Origin: Lepiota brunneoincarnata
Lineage: Eukaryota > Basidiomycota > Agaricomycetes > Agaricales > Agaricaceae
Length of the DNA: 64,000 bases
Reading direction: 5' to 3'
Assembly: GCA_023014365.1 (NCBI GenBank)
Contig: JAEBUN010000004.1
Location: 620,001 to 684,000 of the forward strand
This document shows positions 55,452-64,000 of this stretch, piece by piece (positions within the stretch are counted from its first letter, which is position 1; each line of letters opens with the position of its first letter). The translations under genes were made by a program, and so were the position numbers. The notes below the pieces were generated by a model. That model did no database searches. It was not told the origin of the DNA and saw nothing but the letters and a program-made list of their open reading frames with translations.

Positions 55452-57475
55452 ATGTCAAAACTCTTCCGGCGGCACAGTAATATCCTCTGTTTCTTCTGCC
55501 AAACATCCGTCTCCCCTTTCCCCAAGAACCCACGCAATTTCAGATGTTCGACATGTGGCTGCTGGAACAGATATGATGCCAGTGGCGTAATCCTTTCTGA
55601 CGAACCGGCGATGCACGATGAGGAACTCAATAAACAATCATTCGCCAGACGAGGTATATGTCTTGTTCTCCTCACAATATACAGCCGCAATGGAACTCAC
55701 AGCTTGAATTGTGATAGCATCACCAAGGAAAGATCGTTTTCCAACGTCTTACGGTCCCGGTCCATTCTGCCATACATGTCAAACGAACCAAATGTTGGTC
55801 TTGAACCTATTGGCATCATACCTTCCTCCACCTGAGGTGCGTCCTTAGACCTCAGAATCAGTCACGCCTCCAACCTCGCATGCTTTATCCCTCAGAGTCC
55901 AGAATACGTGCAACGCCTCGACCTGCTACCAGAATACCGTGAATCTCTACACACCCGCTACCCACCTGTCTGTGACCAATGCCTGCCCGTGGTCGAAGAG
56001 GAGATCCAAAAGAAGGATCAGATGGCACGGACGAAGGCACTTGGGGGTTGGCTGAAGGATAGTAAAGGCAAAGAAAAGCAGAGAAGAGTGTCTGGGACTA
56101 CGCAAGAGAAAGAGAAGGTTTCTTCGGAGATGTTTTGGTGGACGGTTCGCGGAGGGCTCTGGGCAGTTGGCACTGACATCATCTATTCTGTTTAATATAT
56201 CCGGTACGCGCAGAGGCGACTCGTGTGTTCATCTTGTTGACGTTGGAATTCAGTCATTTGGGGGTACAGCCCGTTTTATCTTCTCAAGTTTTTGCAACCT
56301 GTCTTGCCTCTGTTGGTTCTAGTGTCCATCCTATGGACAGTTTGGGATCCTACATACAGGCCTTTTAGGGAAGCCCAAAAACAAGGGCGAGATGTTCGGG
56401 TACAGGGGAAGAAGAAGTATATCGTGAGTCATTTTCTGTGTCGTTATCCTAGTTGTTCAACGCCTGTTTCCAGATGTATCAAATGATCGCATGGGGCACA
56501 AGACTATTAACAAGTGTACTACTTTGGCTGCGTTGGTACAACCCAGACCGTAATTACCTCAAGATAAACGATCCTTCCTCCAATCTTCCGCGCATATATT
56601 TCTCTATAATCGCAGTCATCGAGATAGCCGTGAGTATTTCATTCATCTCAATCCTACGAACCGATTTCTGAATAACACTCCAGGCGCAAGCAATCTCTTT
56701 CCACTACCTTCGGCTCAAACTCCCTCCCGCCGTCCGTTTAATCGACACCCATACACACCGCTTCGCCCCTTCTCGCTCAAGTACGCCTAATCCATCTTCC
56801 GGAAGTCGGGGAGGCACGCCAGCATTGCAACAACCCCACGCTGGAACAGGTCGACAGGGTTCCCTCCTACCAGCTTCTGAACCAGACCTCCTCGCCGCTC
56901 TCTCACTCTCCTCCAAACCAATCATTCCACCCAAGAACCCTGTATTCGGCTTGCCCTCGCTTTTATCTAATCCTCCACCCAACGGGGAGGACGGGGAGGA
57001 AGACCTGAATAATGAACTGGACAATGATATCCATGACGAGGATGCCATGGACTGGACGCCCACCGATCTTCGCGTAGCAGCGGCTTCGGATTCTAGGAAA
57101 CGAAAAAATAGGACAAACGTGAAGACGAATGAGAACGTGTGGTTACGGCCCCAGCGATTCTTTGCGCCTGAGAAACCGACGGGATTGGAGGGTTTGTTTG
57201 CCAGAACGAGGTTGGACGACGATGCAATGATGGTGGATAGCCAGGGCGATTTCGTTCAGCCCTCGATATGGGCGAAGACGATCCTACATCTGAAGAAGTG
57301 GCGATGGGTGTACGCGGCGGTGATTGTTCCTATTGTTGTTGCCGTCGTTGCGGGAAGGGTGTGGCATTGGAGAATCCCTGTCGTTTCCACTGCGAGACTA
57401 AGGATGAGTAAATCTGCGGAACCAGCTGGCGGGACCTGCGGAAGCCAACAGCCCGAGCTTTATCGATCAGTATAG
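55452..57475 (+). CDS. IMA1: Ima1-type inner nuclear membrane protein, with possible frameshift
   Basis: Exons begin 55452-55653, 55718-55836 and 55896 onward. The Ima1_N zinc-ribbon domain is clear: CFFCQTSVSPFPKNPRNFRC, then STCGCWNRYD, ILSDEPAMHDEELNKQSFAR, YGPGPFCHTCQTNQMLVLNL and RYPPVCDQCLPVVEEEIQKK. Membrane helices follow (FLQPVLPLLVLVSILWTVW, then GTRLLTSVLLWLRW, FSIIAVIEI) and a last TM near the end (VYAAVIVPIVVAVVAGRVW). In fission yeast Ima1 sits at the inner nuclear membrane and links chromatin to cytoskeleton-coupled complexes; the animal relative is TMEM201/Samp1. Near 56161-56163 the frame meets TAA unless one G is dropped, or a weak GC donor is used (see findings). Confidence 0.82.
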
Positions 57476-58029
57476 TTAGCATGGCACCATGACTTTTGTT
57501 GTATTATAGTCAATGGCCTTATTACTTGCCTACATACCAACACTCCGGTCTTTCAACTTGAGCGACAGTATGATGATCTAGGAAACGTTCGTTGCTATAT
57601 TGTACACAATGAGCACAGGTCGTGGAACAGGTAGACAGGTCTCGTATGCACCGACGCGGGGTCCTGACAAGATCCTACCGGCGCGTTGTAACCCCTCGAG
57701 TTATTGTAACTCACGGAGGTGCTCCGTGGATTATAGATGTATTCCAAGAGTCCGAAATTCTCCTGTTTGTAAATTTCGGCCTGACAGCCTGGTACCTCCA
57801 TCTGTTGACGAGTTATTCGACACTGGTATCTCCGTTCTCGTACAACGCGCAGTGATGCTTGGGTGTATCACACAAGGCCTCAAGGTCGCTTAGCACTTAG
57901 CATCGACGGGCCCCCCAATCTCACTCAGGCAGGTATCCTAACCGTTTCCTAAATAGAGCATGGAAGGTGAGTTACAGGAAAAAGGTAGAGACAAGCCTAC
58001 ACAAGAAACTGAGGGTATGCTGTCCAAGC
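57476..58029. other. Convergent 3' region of IMA1 and dynactin p27
   Basis: About 550 bp. A plus frame at 57608 opens MSTGRGTGRQVSYAPTRG but has no recognisable domain. No gene is called. Confidence 0.3.
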
Positions 58030-58798
58030 TCAAACTCCATCCCCCCTCCTCAGTCGATTAAACTTGGGCAACGTCTCTCTCAAATAGTCGGCGTGTTTCC
58101 TCCGTAGGTCCGCTTCCTGAAGCTTCCCTCTCCCACTCCAGATGCGCCGTTCAGCGAATGGCCCGTAGACAACGGTATAGTCAGGTAGAATTTCTTCCTC
58201 GGTAGGAACAAGATGGCACGCAGCACCAATAACACAGTAAGATCCGAGACGGACTGTATGATGCACGCGGGCACGGGTAGAAATCGTGTTGGAGTCGCCT
58301 ACTGAAGCACATTCAACACCTGCAATCACACGCCCCCGTCAGTCGAAGTGGGTATGAGATAGATAACTGGAGAGGTACACACGCGAGCCAATTTCGAACA
58401 AGTTATCGTTGCCTATGCGCATTACTTCCTTGTGCCTGTTGAATGTTATTTCAGCATCAGGTTGACAGTGTAAGTAACACTGACCTGTTGACGATTATGG
58501 CTCCTTCTTCGATGATACACCCCGACCCGATAACGATGGGCCCTGCAATAGCAAAGACAGTTGCTTTGGGGTGGATTATTGTACCTGAGTGCTCAGATTG
58601 ACATAGGTACGTGGTGTACGAGAGGCTTGTCCCAGCCAAAAAAGTACTAACCAGAGCCTATCGTGATATCACCTTTGAGCTCAACATCCTGGCATACGAC
58701 GGCCTTGGAGTGTATTGTAAATTTATCGCGTCTGAAGAGTCACTGAAATTAGCAGGGAGAGGATATTTATGGCGGGAGGCTCAACACATTGGTGCCAT
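58030..58798 (-). CDS. Dynactin subunit 6 / p27 (left-handed beta-helix)
   Basis: Start ATG at 58798 ([20 protein letters not shown] after the first splice), stop at 58030-58032. Hexapeptide-type repeats follow: [80 protein letters not shown], then the conserved helical end [20 protein letters not shown]. This matches the p27 (DCTN6) pointed-end subunit of dynactin, which with p25 helps select cargo for dynein, notably early endosomes in filamentous fungi. The first donor (GTGTTG) is atypical, so the first four codons are the least certain part. Confidence 0.82.
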
Positions 58799-60055
58799 GA
58801 ATGATTCGGATGGGTTGGGCCAGTTAGTTGCCAAACCCAACCGGGAAATACCTTTATATGTATACTGGACCTTTGCCCGTAAAACCTTCCCACCGCATCT
58901 TGCTTAGTGGTAGCATCCCGAGGTAGCATGGCTACTACTAACATTGACCTAGCTCAAGCCGCCAGCATGGACATCCGACATCCAACGCCGACAGTGGTTT
59001 TCACCCTCGTGCAACATGGCGCTTCACTTGTATCAAAGAAAAATGATGACATTAACAAACTACGACGACGCCGATACATGACCCAATGAAAGACAATGGG
59101 ACGGGGGACAAAACACAGCAGTTTGGACAAGGGACAAAATTACAAGTCATTCAGAACGGATCAACCGTCTGACTCACTCCTACCACCGCAAGGTGCTAGC
59201 TTCCTACCTACCTGCCGGGTAGTTTGTGTACATAAACGTGTTTCACTGTCTCAGAACACTTCTTGTGCTTGCCTGGCTCTCCCGAGAAGATGCCCGCCAC
59301 GATTACGACCCGCAACCACCAAATCCATGCGTCGAGTGACGTCCCGTAATTGGCGTTAGTGGCCTTGGCGTTGAGGCTCTCACTACCACCCCAAAATTCC
59401 CGAGAATATCGGAAGGTATTCCTTTATTTTTGCTAGCTTTGGCTACGCCAGCGCTGCCTGTCTGGGTGCACTTCTCATGAGCCCGGTCTGGTTTCAGCTT
59501 CTCACTAACGGCTGCGCAGAGCAGCTGCAAGGGATAAAGAGGAGACGACGGCCAATCTTTCGACTCTGCTGCTGCACGAAGCAACGTTTGACGGCCGTGC
59601 GAGATAGAAGAAGGACGAAAACCACAAGGAATAAGGACAAAAGCAACCAAGCAAAGAGTCAACGATTGAGGCCTACTGAACCAGTATATATCAAAAAGCA
59701 GAACACGGGCACAAGTAAACGTTCTCCATCCCCAGACAGAGTCTTCACCCGAATCGCAACTCTCGTTCCATGCCTTGGACAGACAAAGTCGATGAAGACC
59801 GGTCGTGTTTGTATTTGTACGCTGTATGTCAAAAATCGGCACCCGGAGCGTCACAGTGACGGTGAGCCAAATGGCCTGGGGACCCACAGCCGGCGCCGGG
59901 TTTTGTCGTTGGTCCGTGCGTGATGAACGGCGTCGTTGCGGAGCTCGATGGTAACTCCGTGCTCCGAAGTCCAAGCGGAAGGTGGACAGTGCATTTCTCG
60001 ATGGGTGCTAATCTAGTAAATCGAGCCAATTCGCGGAGGATTGAAGGTAATGGAA
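58799..60055. other. Low-information region with only doubtful frames
   Basis: About 1.25 kb. Overlapping open frames on both strands (59303-59974 minus, 59477-59923 plus) have random-looking composition and no motif, so neither is called. Confidence 0.35.
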
Positions 60056-60941
60056 TTAAAGGAAGTGGGAGGCTGTAGTGGCGATAGCTTGTAGCGCTTC
60101 AAGATCATGCCCGTGATGGTTGTAGACCCATTCGAGATTAACTGGTTTCCTGATCAAGCTAACGAGCCATGCCAGTACTGCGAATTTAGGCGGAAAATCA
60201 CAATCAACGTCTGCCCATCCGCTGCCGCCATCGTCATAGTTTTTGACGGTCACTTCCAGAACCCCCAGACTCGGCATCACTATTGAGTTCAACATACATC
60301 CACAGTGCCTTGAGAAGTAACCAAAGTTTCTAGACTCAGCAGCTGGAGAGAGGGTAGCCGGATCTCGCCCACGTCGGAAATATCTTGGTACGACTGATAC
60401 AAGTTATTCTCAGGGCGAAGTAGGAGGGTTGTAAGGGCCGCCATAGCCTTGGACTTCCCAAAAGCATCGTCAGTTTCTAGTGTAGTGAGAAATGGCTGCG
60501 GTCCTGAGATCAGCATGTGTAGTCAACACCCTGAAGCGGATATACGCCTGAGACCTAGTCTCCAAGGAAGCTCGGCTCGGGCAGCAGTGTGACCAACGCC
60601 CCTTTTCCAAAACATAAAAATGGAGTTGTAATATTCCAGGATCTCCACCGTGGAGAGATGAACCGTGGGTAGACAGGACAAAATGCCGATCGTGGCGAAG
60701 ACCCCTTGAGGCAGCGAATCAATTATAAAGACGGAACAGAATCAGGTAGTATGAGTAAGAGGTTGAGAAAGTATCCCTGGGACCTTTCAGAGAATTGGTG
60801 AATATCAAGAGTACTCCTGGGGGTGAGACGGGGTGCTGATGATCGAGAGGTTAACTTCAAGTACTTGGGGGAATACCTGTTCCTCGCTTGCTCTGGCTTT
60901 GTATCTTGATTATCGTGGAGAGGGCGAAACGCCCGGGCCAA
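60056..60941 (-). pseudogene. Degenerate F-box/LRR-type gene remnant
   Basis: Minus-strand pieces read like the leucine-rich part of a mushroom F-box protein: LNLLLILPDSVPSL, ILSCLPTVHLSTVEILEYYN, PQPFLTTLETDDAFGKSKAM, IRLPSLQLLSLETLVTSQGT, VMPSLGVLEVTVKNYDDGGS and a C-terminal AWLVSLIRKPVNLEWVYN. The pieces are in different frames with stops between them (for example between VTSQGT and VMPSLG near 60290) and no clear splice sites joining them. Further upstream, to about 61600, only traces are visible. A real but badly resolved spliced gene cannot be excluded. Confidence 0.35.
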
Positions 60942-62475
60942 GCATATTCTTTCCCAAAAGCAACGAAGGTATGCGATAGAAATTTAGAACTTATGTAACT
61001 GCGTGCGGAGAGCGGTCATACCTTTTTTTTTTTGGAGCACCTCATACCCCCATGTCTGCATGGAATGGATTGATATCACGCACTCGTGAGTCTAGGACAC
61101 TAAGCTGGATGAGCCACGCAGTGGACATCCCGGCGTCTCCTGAGATATCTTACATACCACGTGCCATGGTATAGGTGGGGCTTTCTCTTAGCTCTTCCTA
61201 AAGCTCTTGGTCGTTTGTGGAGCTCAAAAGTCCGAGAATGCAAGTAAGTATAAACGATGCAACGTCAATGACGAGCCAAGGGAATAAAGTTAAGCCTGGA
61301 CATGGGACACCACATTTTTCAGTCGGGTGTGTCAACGCTGCGAACCATTCTCACACCCCTGCTTCTCCCCCGTGAGGTCATACCTCTCTTATTCTTCAGT
61401 CCGAGGGAGTCGCAGAACTTGAGAGAGAGGGAGAGGTTAACCGTGGAGAGCCGTCCCGCAAGACTTGTTTGCCGAGGAGAAGTACATCTCCAATGTTGAT
61501 GTTTTCCGGAGCTAGAGAAACGAGATGAGGATCATTTGTGGATTTGGGTGCTCCCATCGTCGAGAAGGATTCGTCTGACAATAAACATAGTACATTCTCC
61601 TTTCCGTCTGTTTTTACTGTAATAGCCGCGCAACAATTCGGAGAAAGAGCCCTGAGCCCCGTTTTCGGTTCCCCCGACTCATGACTGATTTATCTTTTTG
61701 GGTATTGAATTGCCCATGCCTTGATGCATGCGCAGTTAGACAGGGACCAAGAGTTTCTTTCGCGTGAAGAGTGAGAGTTTATTGAGTGTGCTTTGAATTG
61801 ACCTCGAGGCTGCGCGCTGGTCGAATGCCCAACAATTCTCGCCAAGGGGCTTCTTGAGCATGAGGCCGCCTCGTCACGGTTTGGTGTGTTTGAGTGGTGG
61901 TGGCTGTTTGACGAGTGCGATACCAAAGCAACCTAGGCTTCTAAGTCACGCGAAATAATCTTTCTTCGATTGTTGAGGCGCACACTAGAATAGCGCAGAC
62001 GTCTTCATGAATCTATACGTTGTGACCCCTATTCTGGGGTATGCTTACATGGGGGTTGTGTGCGGTATTATTTCAAGAGCATGCTAGGTATCGTAATAAT
62101 GTTAAAGTGCCGAGACCATAATGCGTGTCATGATAATGAAGAAAACTAGATGAGAACCAGAACAGAACAAATGAATCAAGCCCAGTGTAACCATGGCCGA
62201 AACACAAATGCCCAACAGCCGTTTTACTTTTCATATCGCTATCATCTATGAACGGTAAATATCGCTCTAGGCTCTATCGCTTGCTATTGAAAGTTTCCAA
62301 ATCCGCGTCATCCACCTCCATGAAAACGTGATTAGATTGTGATGTCCTCTTTCATCTCCGTTAGGGTCACGATTATCATCGTGGATCACCAACCTCTTGA
62401 TGATAACGAGGCCGGAAACGTGCTCGGGTGACTTTAAGCACCCATTATCTCCCGGCGTGCGTCCGTACACAATAG
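60942..62475. other. Region without recognisable genes
   Basis: About 1.5 kb with short frames only. The minus frame 61396-61581 (MSDESFSTMGAPKSTNDPHL) could belong to the F-box-like remnant. CACGTG occurs at about 61160-61165. Nothing else is supported. Confidence 0.3.
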
Positions 62476-64000
62476 TTAGGAAGCCTCCATACCGGTTACG
62501 TATGCCCGCGTGATTCGACTTGACATCGCATCCTTTATCCGCAGCTCCGATAGCGGACTTGAGAAAATAAGGATGGGAATCGGGGTCGCAAGAAGATCAA
62601 GCACGCGCTGATGCACGGGGCCGGGGGCCGAGGAGGCTGGCATGTCGAGTTGGTTGAGCTGCGTGGAGTGGGGCAGACATCTGGCTTGTGCGGGAAGGTA
62701 GGTTTGGTTGCTCGCGTGCCAACTCGCGATCGTCGACGGGTTGACGGGGGGCTGGGACGGATATAGAGATGACACCGGTGGCGGTGGCTTTCGGTTGGCT
62801 AGGGTCCCTCCATCCACCAGAAGTCTCTTCTTTCATAAAGACCACGGTGTGGCTGCGGACGAAGGGAAGTAGGGGAACGGCGTGACTGGGAACTTGATTT
62901 GCTGGTTTGGCGATGTTGATGATCAGTAAAACTGGGAACTGTTGTGTCGCGCGAGGTCGCGGGTGGCGTATAGCGGATCTGGTCCAGAGTGAATACGATG
63001 TTGATAATATAATCCTTGTCTTTGGTTTTGATCCTCCCGTCGTGGTAGGGGAGGAAGCCGAGAGTGAGATCCGCCGAGGCCGGAGCCCAAGGGTCTCGTG
63101 TCTAAGGGTGTAACTGGGGACGGAGGAAAAAGGAATGAAGCTGGAGAGTTAGGAACCGAGGTGTAGTGCACCGATGATGTGGTAGACGACGAAGTCGGAG
63201 GGCTAGCCGGGGGTGTTGGAGGCCGTTCGAACTGGTTGTGTTGCGGCTTTCTAATATGAGGTTTCAAAATCGGTGGGGCGGGTTTCGTTGGGGACTGTTC
63301 ATGTTGGGACTGCATGTGTGTATCAGGCGCTTAGACATACTGCGTAGAGACAGGCACAAAGAAAAGGGTAACATCGAAGAAAAACAGAAATGCGTTGAGT
63401 TCAAGAACGATGTTGTGTCAGTCAAGAGAGGGGCGCAAGACTCACAATTATCGGTCTAGCTCCGGAAGGGGCAGGGTATCCTCGGGGTGACATGAAGGTA
63501 TACCCTGGAGGGGGTTGGAAAGGTGAAGCGGGTGGGGAAGTGTAAATTGGGGTTACCAATGGTGGGGGGCGGTGGGAGTGGGAGTGGGCATGAGATTGGG
63601 AACGGTGATGACGCCGACGGGAAAAACTAGGGGAGCGATGACGATCTTCTGCCCTGGCCATTAGAGGCGAGGGGTATGGTTGTTTTAGGAACGGTGCAAA
63701 AGCAGGAAGTGGTGGGGAAGTATAGATTGGTGGTGGGAGTGGACGAGACCGGCGTATCTGGGGCGGTAGGGACATGGACGTACGAGTCGTCCGACGAGGA
63801 GGACGACGGAGGGGCACGATGGTATATTGGATGTTTTGGATATGCAGGGGATGGCTTGTAGGGAGATGTGTAGCGTTCAGGCAGAGGGGGGGAAGGCTGA
63901 CGAAGTACAGGGGGTGTTCCAGGAGCGCCGGGTACAGCTGCTTCGAAGCTCTGCCTGTGCTGTTCTGTGTGTTGCACCCAGGTGGCGACCCTGTTCTGGG
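62476..64000 (-). CDS. Proline/serine-rich low-complexity protein (partial, 5' end outside window)
   Basis: The minus strand from 64000 down is dominated by Pro, Ser, Thr, Tyr and His. It reads PSPPLPERYTSPYKPSPAYP, SSSSDDSYVHVPTAPDTP, IYTSPPLPAFAPFLKQPYPS, RHHRSQSHAHSHSHRPPPL and IYTSPPASPFQPPPGYTF. A GTGAGT donor at about 63448 and a TGCAG acceptor near 63312 lead to a second Pro-rich exon (PPTPPASPPTSSSTTSS). The frame changes by one base near 63721-63760 without a splice site. Downstream of 62923 the frame is uncertain. No folded domain can be identified, so function is open; the 3' end is approximate. Confidence 0.35.

Noticed and set aside
59303..59974. Minus-strand open frame of 223 codons, overlapped by a plus frame of 148 codons
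   Set aside because: Composition looks random, no domain or splice pattern is seen, and the two frames lie on opposite strands of the same DNA.
1..64000. Biosynthetic gene cluster, transposon or horizontally acquired island
   Set aside because: Neighbouring genes belong to unrelated housekeeping pathways, nearly all have dense basidiomycete introns, and I saw no transposase, reverse transcriptase or terminal repeats.

Overview
This window is nuclear DNA of a filamentous basidiomycete, most likely an Agaricomycete. Genes are dense and intron-rich (introns mostly 45-65 nt, GT..AG). The gene set also fits: a CAS1-type 10-TM O-acetyltransferase, NoxA, a cytochrome-b5 delta-8 sphingolipid desaturase, a single-exon F-box protein and single-pass mucin-like membrane proteins. 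I recognised no tRNA, rRNA, transposon, CRISPR or bacterial element. Gene models were spliced by hand from conserved motifs and splice signals.

Layout. 1-9.5 kb: start of an unknown minus gene, then an ankyrin/DIL protein, a rhomboid protease and CAS1, all plus. 9.5-13.7 kb: a doubtful small gene, the Sts1/Cut8 proteasome tether and a PPR-like mitochondrial protein. 13.7-16.7 kb: a gene-poor stretch, then a REX4-like protein that lacks the exonuclease catalytic residues. 16.9-19.7 kb: a mitochondrial carrier (minus) head-to-head with a RING-CH E3 ligase (plus). 19.9-25.0 kb: Nup155/Nup170 (minus), head-to-head with a short RNase III gene. 27-30 kb: an STE11-type kinase. 30.5-36.8 kb: NoxA and MAD2 (minus), MAD2 sharing a 135-bp promoter with TAF5. 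37-38.2 kb: a conserved orphan. 38.6-42.6 kb: a tandem pair of paralogous membrane proteins (minus). 43-48 kb: ribosomal protein eL13, the desaturase (minus) and Pal1. 48.3-51.7 kb: HIS7 (minus) and phosphoglycerate dehydrogenase (plus) head-to-head around a Gcn4-type TGAGTCA site. 52-58.8 kb: RAD51 (minus), F-box protein, Ima1 and dynactin p27 (minus). 58.8-64 kb: poorly coding, with F-box/LRR remnants and a proline-rich gene running off the window.

Most neighbours are unrelated housekeeping genes. The main surprise is that at least five conserved genes (rhomboid, CAS1, HIS7, phosphoglycerate dehydrogenase, a tandem-pair membrane protein), and probably three more, each need exactly one base removed to restore the family's reading frame. 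All shifts go in the same direction, which looks more like base-insertion errors in the assembly than biology. Other points of interest are the REX4 pseudo-exonuclease, micro-exons of 5, 11 and 17 nt, a GC-donor intron in the carrier, and the shared regulatory sites of two divergent gene pairs.
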